From positions 11,594,001 to 11,658,000 of the forward strand of contig OZ017803.1 in assembly GCA_963969395.1 (NCBI GenBank): 64,000 nucleotides of DNA, given 5' to 3'. The translations under genes and the position numbers were made by a program. Below, one piece after another: positions 25,961 through 37,825 of this stretch. This stretch comes from Pseudoscleropodium purum. Lineage: Eukaryota; Streptophyta; Bryopsida; Hypnales; Brachytheciaceae. How positions within the stretch are numbered: position 1 is the first letter of the stretch; each line of letters opens with the position of its first letter. The notes beneath the pieces are model-generated. The model saw nothing but the letters and a program-made list of their open reading frames with translations. It ran no database searches and had not been told where the DNA came from.

Positions 25961-27438
25961 AGTTGTTGTACTGTTCATATGGTACATAGCTTCCTAACAA
26001 CTTGGATGAATGCCTAACATATTCTTAAGTATATTTTAAAATTTTCCAAATTTTGAGAAATTATTTTTTGACCTGCATAACTATATTTTTTACTATAATT
26101 AAGTATTAGGCAAAAAGCTACTTGAGTTGCTAAGAAGCTATGGTACACTAATCCCAATGGTAAGATTGGTCTAGCAAACAAATCAAGTTTTGTAGATTTT
26201 GTTTTATTTTTAAATTATGAAAATCAATTTGAGAATTGGATTCAAAATGTTATTTTTTCAAGAAGATGTTTGGATTGCTTGCAAGATGCTCTATAACTTC
26301 AAATCACTAATCCAAATTGAATAAATTCAATCTTTCTACATAAACAAAAACATAATCTATAAGAATAAAATTTTAAAATTTCTATGTCAAATTTTTTGTT
26401 GATATTGCTCAACTCTTGGCAATTTTCTAGCTTTCTATCATACAGAGTATAATTTTTGCCCCTAGACACCAATTGAAAAAATGATTGTATTCCTAGAAAG
26501 CTAATCTATTTTCCTATCTCAATTTTTTTTCAAAACATCATGCCAAAAATTAAAAACCTATCTATGATGTTCATAGGAACCTATCCAAACTTTTGAATGT
26601 CCTCTAAATACACATTTGGAACTTTAAGGGTTGAAATGTTGATACTTGTTTGATATTTGGTGTTTGATTTTCAAATGGACATATTATTCTTCATGGCTTT
26701 GAAAGTAGAAGTTCAACAAGTAATTTTATATAAGCAAACTCAATAACAAATTTTAACAATTTTTGATGTTGCCACTATTTTCTTTACATCGCATTGAAAG
26801 GTAAAGATAGGTTTGTTTAGATCATCCAATGTCCAAATTAAAAGAATTTGATACCTATTTTAAATGTTTTTTAGTACACCGTTAATGAAAATATTTTCAG
26901 ATTTTGATGTAGTAAAGATAAAAATATTCCTTTTGGCATTTTGAGAGGCTGGAGTGGAGATCTCTCATGGTCCACGACTGATCACCTGGTAAGTCATGGA
27001 CAACTGCGATGAATTGACTCCCTTGCTTGTCCCCTCATAGGCAATCCTGGGTGAATGTAAAAACAAGACCCCCTATTTTTTGCTTCATTAACCCTGTAAT
27101 GACGGGCTGGTCTCCGAAGAAATCATCATTTTCTAATACTATGGGAATCAATTGCTTAAAAAAATGAAACTGTATTCTCTGGAAGTCAAACTATTGCAGA
27201 AGATATTCCCTTTTCATAACAAAACTCAAAGGATGAATAGTTGCACTTCTATCCTATATAGGAGAATTCTTTGTCATCCATCAAACGCTTAGTTTCTTTA
27301 GTAGCATTACATGGTTAATTTATCTTCTACAACCCAACTTGCTAATTAGGGGCCTTTGATTGCTAATATGAAATCAAAATTTGCAAATTTTGCCATGTAT
27401 GGCAAATAAAAAAATTCAGTGTTTTCCCTCTTGGACGA

Positions 27439-27452
27439 GGGGGGGGGGGGGG
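27439..27452. repeat. Homopolymer G tract (14 G)
   Basis: A run of 14 consecutive G residues stands in otherwise AT-rich DNA. It may form a quadruplex or be a copying artefact. Confidence 0.9.
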
Positions 27453-28830
27453 TAGTTCACCCCAGCCATCACAAATGAATGATTTTTTTTAGGTGATAAA
27501 AAGACTAATAGCACCAAAAAATTATCTTTTGCATCAAGTCCTTAGAAAAATTTGGAGATAAAAATGTTTAAAAAGCTAGATCTAAATCTTGAATCACACC
27601 CTAGTAGCCATTGACTTGACTATGAATACTAGGGTTTGCCAATTTGTTGCCACCTACTTAAATATTGATTCAACAACTTTTCATCTGTAGTCACCAAAAA
27701 TATATCAAAGTTAGAAATGTGAGTATAGACTATAACCACATATATGCAGGTACCTTCGTCGTATCACTAGGTATTGTAATCATAAAACATCAAGGTTGCA
27801 CCACTACTAAAGTAATTGTTGTCCCACTTATTGCTATATATGGTGCGATTAAGACTTTGATAAGTATGGCCATGTGTCAAGAGAGGCTCTTGATGCACTT
27901 GTTTGTTTATTGATGTGTTTTAACACAAGTGTGCCATGATTGTTTAATAAGTAAGGACTTTTAGGCATCTTTCAAATGTTGATTCAACAATTATACATTT
28001 ATCTATAGCAAGTTTTTTGAGTGAGAATTTGGTTATCTCCGAATTTGCATCACTCTTTGAAACTTGATTATCCTATTTTGCACTAGTCCAAGAGCTGAAA
28101 TTGTCAAAAATGTTTCTGTAGGTTTTGTTATGAGGCCATACAACTCACTCTAATTCTTAACTTGAAGCCAAATTTTCCACCGAAAATAAATTTGAAAGTG
28201 CCTAACCTCAGCTACTTACTTCTCACCTGTAGCCCACATCCAGATTTCCTTAAAATTAAGAAAACAACACTGTCACGGACCTTCTCATGAGACTTGACAG
28301 GAACATGCTTGGGGTTGAAATCCTCGTAGTCGGAGAATGTTCGATCCGGGTACCATCCGGGTATCTCAGCTCATTCATTGGCCGCTTTAAGATAGTATTC
28401 CTACAGGGAGATACTTTATCTCCCACGCATCTCGACATGTGGATAAAACTCCAACTTTTATCATCCAAGTATATGTATTTCATCCACATCCATCACTTCA
28501 AACCCAAGTCCCGAGCTCCCCAGTTGAGCTCTCATTTGGATTGCGAGACCTGTGCTCTCGCCATCGCTGGTCAATCTGCAATTTTTGGGTTTCTTCTTGC
28601 GACAGAGTGAGTCTTTCCATCACTTTGATTGTTTCTGGTTTCTTGGATTTCCTCTATCAACTTCTTCGTCAGAGGAAGTCGAACTGAATCTGCAGGTGCG
28701 AGAACGGTGCAAAGTGGGTTTCCTCTGTCGTCTGCTTTGTGAGTGGTGATTTGTGAGTTGTGGCTGGGAATTGCAGCTGGGATGTGAGCCAAGTTTTTTG
28801 GGGAGCTCTGAGTAACGACGGGAAGAAGCC

Positions 28831-31058
28831 ATGGCGGCGGTTGCGGGGAGCTTAAGAGGCCATGGCGTGGCCTGGAAGAACGGCCAGGATGTTGTCCCGG
28901 CAATGGCATTGCCGAAATCTGCCTTCACGGGGTTAGTTTCGATGTCAGGCCCAATTTTCTGGTTGACATCAAATTGCTGTATTCGTGAAAATGCGGTACG
29001 TTTGGGGTTTTTTGATGACCAGGACAACTGCTTGGTGTTTGTGTGCTTATTATTTTTTCCTTGTTTTTTCTCGCAGGGATGAGTTTTTGTGCAAGATGAA
29101 GAAAAGTAATTTGAGATTAATTCGAAGGCCACAAGTAGCCGTCTTTGCCTCCGCCGCAGGTGATTAATTTTGAGTACCATTTGACCTCATCAAAAAATGT
29201 TTTCGAATGACCTAATAATATGGGAATAGGTTTCTCTTCACTTGTGTGACATATGCAAATTCGGTTGATGCTTGGTCATGGACGAGCCTCTCGGTTGTCC
29301 GCATCGAAATCAGTGCCTGAATTTAAAAAGAAAGTTCATTTTGAATTATCACTTTCAAGACGTAATTCAAACTCTTATTTTGCTCCGTACTCCTTTAATT
29401 TTTCTAATTACAGAATTTCAACTCCTAAATGCTTGAATGGCCAAAGTGGCCGCATCTATGGTGTGGTCACAGCATTGCTTGGCAATGAAATCTGAGGTCA
29501 TATTTGTTCATTTGAGCAGCGATCCATGTGCAGAGCCCAAATGGAAGCAAAAGCTAGCAGCTGCTGATGAGCATCAGGAGAAAACTCGCCAGGCTACTGC
29601 TCAGGTACTTTCGGAAATCCCACTCAAGCTGATTAGTCAATATTACTTCTTCGGGATTCTTTGTTTTTTCTTCTGTGTTGATATTCTTCAGTACGATCGG
29701 GTCAGGAATTGGTCTTGAAAATGAAACTCATTATCAGTATATAACATGCAGGCCCAAGAAGAATATAGGAGAAGGCAAGACGCCTTGCGGAGGCAATCTG
29801 CTGGAGGAGGAACATCTTCCTCCTTGAAAGACCTCGAGTTTATTCCTTATTTAACGGAAGACGGTCACATAGCGGACTGCACGCAACCTGGTGCCAAGGC
29901 TAGTGTATATGCTATATTTGACGAGAAGAAGACACTCTGCTACGTCGGCGTCTCCCGACAAGTATTTCATACCCTGGGGCCCAAGCTTTGGCTAGTAGAA
30001 TTCTTCGAAGAATTAAGGTTGAATTTGTTGTAGTGGGCAGATGACCTTGGATGGCAATAAGATGTGCTTTGATAGGCTCATTTTCAAATTCTGCACTTGA
30101 CTGTAACATAACGAATGATGATTCCTCCAGGTGTACCAAAGTATGAGGCTGCATTTTGCGAGGAGGCCTCTGCAATGCCACCATGTGAAGGTCATGCATG
30201 TGACAAAACCCAGTCGTGCTCTTCTTGAAGGCACACGTGATACTTGGATATCTGAAAATGGTTCTGTTCCAGAGGGTAACGACAACGGTGAATTGCAAAA
30301 CCTTTGGGAGAATGCATTAGATTGTACTCCTCTCATGACTGGTAAGTAACGTCTGTGTCACCGACATTTCTCTTGTGATCTCAGATCGAAGTGTTTGTCT
30401 TGGGTATTTGACCGAACAATTGATTTGCTCGCTGAGATATGTCAACTAGGAGTAGGGTTGAGATGCCATACACTGCATGCTCCTCTTTCCCTACGCACTA
30501 TCAGCATACCAACTGTGCAGAATGATTGCTCGAAGTTTTTGTTCACATTGTAAGAATTTTGGTGTTCTTTTTGTGGATTTTATCTTCATAATCATCAGCT
30601 GTAGAATTGCTTGAAGTGTTCTTGTATGACCATATCTTACTCCCTAGGCAAGTGAGAAAGAGTGTGCGATGCTTGGGAAACTCTTGTTTTACCGGAAATT
30701 TTGTACTTTCATCACTATAAGCATCACAAATCACAAATCATGCGTGATTGATTCTTGAATCAATTTCTTATGGACCCTCCAAGACTGCGCGTATTAATAG
30801 TTGCGTGTTTCTGTATTTATGGCAGATGAGGAGAAACTTAAAGTTGAGGAGGCAGCACCTGGGCCTCCAACAGCCAAAGCGCTGAAGCAGGTTGCACGAC
30901 GGATTGAGAGAGAGCTTGAGGGGGTCTTCAAGCAACGGCAGTGTTCAGATGTGTTGCGCTTTGACCCAAAGCTCAAGGATCGTGGCTTGTTGGACCTGAA
31001 GGGCGTTGCGGTGCAGCCCGACACGTCCGTGCCCAATTCTACTCCCAAGCCGAAGTAG
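28831..31058 (+). CDS. GIY-YIG-fold protein, cyanobacterial type, probably plastid-targeted
   Basis: Six exons in consistent phase, 28831-28931, 29077-29159, 29534-29604, 29752-29961, 30131-30341 and 30826-31058, give 302 aa. The first about 60 residues are basic, Ser/Ala-containing and lack acidic residues apart from a few, like a chloroplast transit peptide, with a cleavage-like LIRRPQVAVFASAA. A short Gln/Arg/Glu helix follows. The GIY-YIG-like core has VYA at 137-139 and YVG at 149-151, then the conserved Arg (SRQV) and a His-containing helix (MRLHFARRP). The C-terminal half, with PLMTDEEK, KQVARRIERELEGVF, RFDPKLKDRGLLDLKG, matches cyanobacterial GIY-YIG family proteins of unknown function. 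The GIY motif is degenerate, so nuclease activity is doubtful. Exon 1/2 joining (donor at 28932) was chosen because the longer exon 1 would meet a stop; it is the least certain junction. Confidence 0.75.
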
Positions 31059-33300
31059 ATAGACCGTCGCACAAACGTGCAATTGTTCACCTTAACTTAT
31101 ACTACGTAATTAGAACATCACGTCGTAGAGGCATGATGGTTAGTTGCCAGCAGTAATGGCCAATCAGTGATCCCTTGTAATGGTGTCAACAGCAATGAAG
31201 TCGGGTCGAGAACCGTCGGCAGGATTCAAGGTTTGAGTCTTATGTTCGCTGACTGTCAGGATTGTGCGTTCATCGGTATGAATGAGTGACCCAACAGATT
31301 AACGATTCTTGATGCCAATGATTTTGAAGCTAATATGGCAGAGTCGGTGGTTGAGAGGAGGAGGATTAGGGTCGACAAAGTCGGCAAGAAAGTCCAGACG
31401 GAACTGATAGCCTTGCCTTTTGCCCACGTTGGCGATGAAATCAAAACAATTGCCACTCATTCTTCGGAAGAAGTATTGGACCAAGTGAAGGAACAGGATC
31501 GCCTTGTTGTCAAAGTGTGAATGATGTTGTGCTGATTTTCTCAATGATGCTGTCAGTACTTCAACAATTCTTGGGATGGAGTTTAAGCTTGAAGAGGGAT
31601 GGCCATACAAAACGGTGGAGGTCTTATTTTGGGGTTTAGGCATGTGTTGGAGTGAACCAAAACAACTTCAAAAAATCTTTGTACAAGCTAGAGTGAAGAT
31701 TTCTCTTTCAGAATTTTATTGCGACTTTTGGGCGTAGGGATCACAGGGAATAAATTGACAGTCCGGTACTGAAAGCTTACAAATTCTCTCTTGAGCCTTT
31801 CAAATTCTTTTTGCACAATGTGGATTATAATTGGTATTTTCTTGGTAAGCATAATTATCGTTGCATCCTTATGCAGTCCCAATCAAACATACCCAAATTT
31901 CAGTTTAAAACTCCATTTTTGGTTGAATTGTTTCATTTAAAATATGTGATTTTACATTATCATTGATTTGTAAAATTTGATTGTATAGATATGTAGGAAA
32001 CACATGTGTGCACATCTTTTATTTGAACAAGCATCTCCAAAAAAGCTTCAAAATTCAGTCTCTAGAGATTTCAATGTTGGGATGACCTTATCCAAATTTT
32101 AAAAAATAGATATCTCTTTATAATAATTAGATTTTTCTATTTGCACCTCACATAGTAACTAATTTCAGACATTTGAACATGATGGTACAATTAATATTCC
32201 AAAATCAAATTAAAATATAGATATATCCATTGCTTCAAAATTTGGTCATATAACGCTTTTCATTGAACTCTTCATTAATCATATTTTTGTTACTCAAGGT
32301 AGTATTTGTTAATAGAAAAGATATGTGTATGGATGTTCCCTATGTATTCATGCAATTGGATTGAAAAAATTCATCATCAATTTTTTAAAATTAAATATTA
32401 TGTAAAACCACAAAAATTGACTTAAATTTTTTTAAATGGAATTTTACTTTTTTGAAACTGAAATTTGGTATGCTTTATTGGGATTGGATAGGAATTGTTT
32501 GATTTTTATGCGACAGAAAAAAAGCCAATTTTATTCTACATAATGTACAAACTATTGAATGATTCAAAAAGCAAATTGTAAGAAGCTTTTAGTACTTGAC
32601 CTATACATCAAAATAATTGCTAAAAGTAACAATTCAATTAGTACTAGTGTACCTCTTGACGTTGCTACAATCAAAATCAACATAAAAATGATTTTCTAAT
32701 TTTTTAATTCATGAAAACTTTGAAATTCAATAACATTCACATTATAGGTCTAAATGCCACAAAACAAAGCCCATGGACTCTTTTTTATAGAGAGCTTTCC
32801 AAAAGTACTAAGGATGTGACCATGGGATGCTTGATCTAAGAGATCTTATCCTATCAAACAAACAAAACAAATAGCCTCATAGATACTACTATGGAAAATA
32901 GGGTGTAGAATGTTGATGATACCTTCAATTTGCACTAGTGTGCCTTATACCCTTGCCACAACCAAAATAAAAATTAAAGTGATTTCAAATTTTTTAACTT
33001 ATAAAAACTTTGAAATTCAATATCTTTTACACTAAATGTGCAAGCATCACAAAACAAAGCCCATGCACCCCTCCTTGTTGAGAACTTTCTAACAATACTA
33101 AAAATGCGACCGTGACTAAAAGGCACATGGACTAGGAAATCTCATTATAACAAACAAAACAAAACAAACAAATAATCTAATTAAAATATGGATTGGGATT
33201 TTTGTATTAGTTGTTTACCTTCATCAAATATCTATATCTTTACCATATATCCAATTTGGTATTTCATACACATTGCTATTAACTGTCATATGTAAGGCTT
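31059..33300. other. AT-rich intergenic DNA
   Basis: 31059-31640 is the probable 3' region of the GIY-YIG gene and contains short open frames on both strands (31335-31520 +, 31299-31643 -) without a recognised domain. The rest is strongly AT-rich and includes a tandem duplication listed separately. Confidence 0.5.
32641..33181. repeat. Two direct copies of a ~245-bp unit, offset ~291 bp
   Basis: Copy 1 (about 32641-32880) and copy 2 (about 32932-33181) share, in order, actagtg, a run ending aaaactttgaaattcaata, cacaaaacaaagcccatg and a terminal aacaaacaaaacaaa block. Divergence is about 20-25% by eye, so the duplication is old. Confidence 0.7.
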
Positions 33301-33331
33301 GGAGCCGCTTCTTTTTCCCCTCTTACACTTT

Positions 33332-33336
<5 letters not shown>

Positions 33337-33369
<33 letters not shown>

Positions 33370-33370
33370 T
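33337..33370. repeat. (GT)n microsatellite
   Basis: About 13 uninterrupted GT dinucleotides follow a T run, then an interrupted TATGTGTGT tail. Confidence 0.95.
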
Positions 33371-33419
33371 CGAAGTTTCTAGTTGTACTAATGTTTTGGT
33401 GATTTCATCTTTGTAATAA

Positions 33420-34757
33420 AGCTTTAAACATATATTTGTAATTGTGTGTAAATCCCAATGATTGGACATTTGTTTGTGCTTGATTTAGTTTCAAAGTCCC
33501 AATGATTAGGCATTCTTTTGTATGTAATCAGAAAGAGATTGAAGACCTAGTGATTGGACAATTGGTTGTTTGTGATTAAATTTCAAGACCCAGTGATTGG
33601 ACATTCATAGTATTGGTGTAATTTCTTGTGAAAGGAATTCATATACTTGTGTGCTTGAAGCTATTATTGTTGTGTATCTAATTTAGATTTCATCATTGTA
33701 ATTGTTGAATTTGCTTTAGCAATGTGTGTTTCCATTGAGGCTTAAAGCAATTCTTGAGAGGAAGTTAATTTGTAGCTTAAAGCAATTAGTTGTGATGTCT
33801 ACTACTTGGATGGTTGAACTAGATTGTGTCTGCTTAAGCATGTAATGTTATTGTTTGTGTAAGTGTTTTTGTGTGTGCTTAAGCTTATCAGTGAGTAATG
33901 TATGCTTAAGCAATTGTAGTGAATCTACTGTTGAGAGGTCACTTAAAAACGTTTGTACTAAATTATATTGTAGCTTGAAGCCAAATAATGTCTGAGTGAG
34001 AAAATATACTTAGATTGTAAATCTGCTGTGCAGAAATTCCAATGATTGGGTGAATGTATGAATTTGTATATATCCAGTGATTGGATAATTGTGATCTATG
34101 TTATAGCTTGAAGCTGTGTTAGAATTGTAAGACTAAATTTAACTTAATTAAAGAGGGTGAACGAGAATTTGTAAAGATCATGGCTTTGTGTTGTGAATGC
34201 TTAAAGCAATTAGATAGTTTTATAGTGAAGTGAGAAGATATGCAATTCAACTGTTTTGATAGAATGGCTTTAAGCAAATTATAGAATGCTATAAGCAAAT
34301 ATTGTGACATTGAAGTGTAATGAAATTGTTCATACTAATATGTGGTTTGATGAATGATGAGTGCTGCTTTAAGCAAATACTGTGAACCTATGCTTTAAGC
34401 GAATGCAATAGGATGTGAAGACTTGTTTGTTTAAAGCTATATGTTATGTTTTCCCTCGCATAAGCATGCTTCTTGTTTGAACCAACATACTAGGATAAGA
34501 TTTGGACTTCATATTTGTACTGTGCATCCATGTTTGTTGGACGGAAACTAGTTATTAGATAATTGAATGATCCCAATTACTAGAACCAATGGGATATTTT
34601 AATGTTATTTCCATTAAAAATCAACATTGTATGATTAATTCTATTAATAAAAGTGATTCTAGTCACAATACATTAGACTATTTGATCATTCCTTGGATAG
34701 TGAACCTCTATACTATAGTTCTGGGTGTTTTGTGAAGTAAGCAAAATTTAAACTACA
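33420..34757 (+). mobile_element. Probable LTR (left copy) of a decayed LTR retrotransposon, with internal motif arrays
   Basis: The last about 50 bases (34712-34757, ending AACTACA) recur at 49351-49410, and a primer-binding-site-like sequence begins three bases later, which identifies 34757 as an LTR end. The 5' limit is not seen; the range is a minimum guess. Within it are degenerate arrays: ccaatgattggacatt-like phrases at about 33456, 33501, 33550, 33592, 34031 and 34079, and about a dozen gctt(t)aagcaa-like phrases from 33740 to 34440. No protein is encoded. Confidence 0.5.
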
Positions 34758-34760
34758 TTT

Positions 34761-34778
34761 TGGTGCTACTATCAGGGA
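34761..34778 (+). promoter_or_regulatory. Primer-binding-site-like sequence (degraded tRNA-Asp type)
   Basis: TGGTGCTACTATCAGGGA follows the LTR end. Compared with the tRNA-Asp-complementary site of plant Ty3/gypsy Athila/Tat-like elements it has about 11 of 18 matches by eye. Six of the seven mismatches are C-to-T or G-to-A, as expected after methylation-driven decay. The assignment rests on remembered family consensus. Confidence 0.45.
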
Positions 34779-35074
34779 ATGGTCCTAGCTAACGGTGGCT
34801 AGAATGTAAAAAGAATTGACTTTTTATTTCTACCAATAAAGGACACATTCATAGAAAATAAATAAATGAGTAAATAAATCAAATAGTAATTATAATAACA
34901 ATTAGGAAAAATCAAAATGTGTATTTTTCTTGAGAGAATTAAATACTCTAAGGAATGACACGTGATTTACCTAAAATTATGTTACGAACCCTTTCTTAAA
35001 AGAAATAAAAAGTTCCTAAATGGAATATATTTGAGGAAATAAAATATGGAGATTAGCATGTTACCATTAGAAAT

Positions 35075-35602
35075 ATGGAATCGGGAAGAAAGGTAGGAGA
35101 GGACCTAATTAAGGAAGTATTAGCCATTGTTTTTGCTAAAGAGGAAAAACATAATAAAACTCTACTAACTATTAAGTATAATCATCCCCATTTTTCAATT
35201 AACCAACCATCACTAATTCCTACTGAGAAATCAACTTTAAATTATTCAAATTTTAGAAATACTAGAGCATATATACCAGGTAAAATAAAGGGATTACAAG
35301 AAGGAAATCATTGTCATTGGTGTGGGGAAGTAGGACATACTAAAAATACTTGCTTTAAAAAGAAAGCCTTTGATAGTACTAAAGGAAAAACAATTGTACC
35401 CCCTCAAAATTTTAAACCTACAAAGCAATCATGTATTCCGTATGATTTGGGTTTTGATATGATCGCTAGAAAATTAAATTTATTAGGAAGACCTCATATT
35501 GCCTTGGATGAACTACTTCAATTTAGAATAGCTATAAATACTCTAATATATTTGCATCCATCTCAAAGGGAAAGTATCAAATTCAATCTAAAATTATTTT
35601 AA
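35075..35602 (+). CDS. Gag-like protein with CCHC zinc knuckle (retroelement remnant)
   Basis: A 175-codon frame starts at a real ATG about 300 bp after the primer site. The first half is Lys-rich and polar. Near residues 87-100 it carries a retroviral-type zinc knuckle, CX2CX4HX4C (CHWCGEVGHTKNTC), followed by a Lys run. The last part is hydrophobic-helical. A different frame immediately upstream (from the ATG at 35046) runs into the same region, and the downstream DNA has broken frames with similar codon use, so this is probably the surviving part of a longer gag. I could not see protease or reverse transcriptase for this element. Its class (Ty3/gypsy-like from the primer site) is inferred. 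Confidence 0.5.
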   Translation: MESGRKVGEDLIKEVLAIVFAKEEKHNKTLLTIKYNHPHFSINQPSLIPTEKSTLNYSNFRNTRAYIPGKIKGLQEGNHCHWCGEVGHTKNTCFKKKAFDSTKGKTIVPPQNFKPTKQSCIPYDLGFDMIARKLNLLGRPHIALDELLQFRIAINTLIYLHPSQRESIKFNLKLF

Positions 35603-37569
35603 AGAAAATAAGTTTTCTAGTGAGTCAAATTGGGTTATATATTTCTTTGGGAGACACCAAAGATAATAGAGGATTTTTATGTAGGACCTTGTCTCTTTAT
35701 GGCCCTTTATTGCTTATATAAAATTGCATATTTTGGGCAAAGATTTCAGTTAAATGGAACCCATATAAAAGATAAGCAGCTAAAAGAGAGAATCAATCAA
35801 TTACCTTTAGACATCAAGAGAATTATTTTTACAAAAATCTAGAAAAAGCTTGAATCCCCAAAAGGGTTTGTTGTGAAAAGTGGAGAATTACTTTTTGATT
35901 TTTTCCTTCATTATTTGATTAGTCAATACGGGAAATTGAAATCACAAACTAAAAGTAAAATACCTAAAGCTTATGTTGCTTGGATTGATACCCAAATTTG
36001 AAATAGAATTTATATTTTTATTTATGGACCTATGAATCCAACAATAACTCCACTTATTTGAGATTTTATGTGCAAGGAGAAAATTCATCCCTTAAGTCCA
36101 TCATTTAGTTTGGTTTGCCCGATCAATTGCAATTACTTGTGATTGTAGGTTATTCACCCATATCATTTGTCACACTACAAATGTCTTAGTATAAGAATCT
36201 GAGTCGAGTTGAGAGGGATAACTAGTGAACATTGGAAACACATTACCATGAAGTATGTATACTACAAGAGATTGGGGTGTTTTTGAGATGAATTTTTAGT
36301 ATACAATTACTGAAATTCGAAATTTGTTGCTAGAAGGTCATGCTAAATACTAAGAATTAGTACATTGAGGAACTATTTGTTTTTTGGTCAAGGATATGAA
36401 GCAAATTTTACATATTTGGTCAGAAACGTATCTGTTTGTCCATTCAGTTTTTTTGGTTGAATTGAATTAATAGTGAAGCCAAGTGGAAGTACAACTTTGT
36501 TAATTTGTTTTTGTCAGATGAAATTAAAGATGAGAGAATCCGGAGAAGGTTGCCAACTTCTCAGTGGTTGATCACTTTCATTGATTTCTTATTCTCTGTT
36601 CACATTACAGAGATGCATGTATAAATACATCAAATTTAGTGCATCACATTTTTCTCACAACAATTGCCTTGCTCTTCTATGTTTATTGAATTCTTTACAT
36701 CTCAAAGTAGAATCTGAAAACAATAAAAAAAATGTTACTATCGAGGTGGTTTAAAATTGAATGTAGGGAAAGGTATCATTTAAAAAAATAATACAAGAAT
36801 GTGCTCTAATGTCATTCACCTACTGGAATAGATAGTTCTTGTTTGGTTCATTTGTGCACATATAGATAATGTCCATCGACAAATGCTCATACACTTTGAC
36901 GGTTGCATTTTCCTTTACTCTATTACCTCAGAGTTTCTTTCATATATAACTACCATCATGTTTCTTTTAGAGCTCAGTAGAAAGCATTTATGACATTTCA
37001 TGAAGTGCTTGAAGGACAATTGATCAAATTCTACCTCATCTGGCTTTTTCACTCCTATTTGATGCAACAGCAAAGGCAACTCCTAGTTTCTTTTCAAAAC
37101 AAGTGGCTCTATTGATGGGCAATATTCAAGACTCACTCACACAATGAACACTATGTTTTAATTCAAAAACACTTACTACTAGTTTTGTAAGTCTTGAGTC
37201 TAAGTTTAATACATAGACTGTCTAGTGAAATTGAAAATGGTACAAGGAGTCTTTACAAAGTTATTCAACTTAAGCATGTCCTTCACTTACAAAAAGCTGT
37301 CAGGTCCGTCGTTTAAGCTCTTGAGGTTTAGTGTTGCATTTCCTTCTCCACTATGAAGAGTAGGCAAGATTCACGGAAATTAAATTTATTTGTAGTTAAT
37401 GTTGAAACAATGCATGATCATTGATTTATTTATAACATTATGGAATTTTTATCCTTAAAATCTACTTTACCTTATACTTACACTGAACTTCAGTGCACCT
37501 TACAAGTACCTTCTTAATGAAACAAGTGCAAGAAAATGTACGAACACTATCGTAATTCCTCCGTTTTAT
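35603..37569 (+). mobile_element. Decayed internal region of the LTR element
   Basis: Interrupted plus-strand frames continue after the gag-like ORF (35630-35842, and about 35850-36000 read with stops) and have no domain I recognise. The sequence then becomes plain AT-rich DNA up to the start of copia A's LTR. A TATAAATAC string near 36621 may be a relic promoter. Confidence 0.35.
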
Positions 37570-37825
37570 TATTGAGATTACAAAGTATTATATAGAAGAA
37601 AGGCTTTGCTTAGATGGTAAGAAGATACCAAGACCCATGAGTAGGTTGAATATAAGGTAGAAGCCTTTAACTAGTTATCCACAAACCTTATAGAACAACT
37701 AACCACAATGGGCTGCCTTTGACTATGAGAAATACTCAATGGACTCTAAGACTAATCAAGTGTCTAATGCTACTTCTAAGGCTGAATGTACATGGTCTAC
37801 ACTATTATGTACATGTTCTTCAACA
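37570..37825 (-). mobile_element. 3' LTR of copia element A
   Basis: A 256-bp repeat on + begins TATTGAGATTACAAAG and ends CTTCAACA. It matches the solo LTR at 42537-42788 over its full length. The minus-strand sequence just outside is purine-rich (AAAAGTAGGAG), as expected for a polypurine tract. The family termini read TGTTG...CAATA on the element strand. Confidence 0.75.

Larger units (their letters stand above)
22737..28830. other. AT-rich intergenic DNA with decayed repeats
   Basis: Six kilobases with no convincing gene. 22737-23280 is probably the DNAAF5 3' region. Open frames at 23669-23890 and 24324-24545 have no recognised domain. 26940-27130 is a GC-richer island without an open frame. 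28250-28830 is GC-richer and is the likely promoter and leader of the GIY-YIG gene. Confidence 0.5.

Noticed and set aside
31299..31643. Overlapping open frames on both strands after the GIY-YIG gene
   Set aside because: Short, no domain, mirror each other; probably 3' flank.
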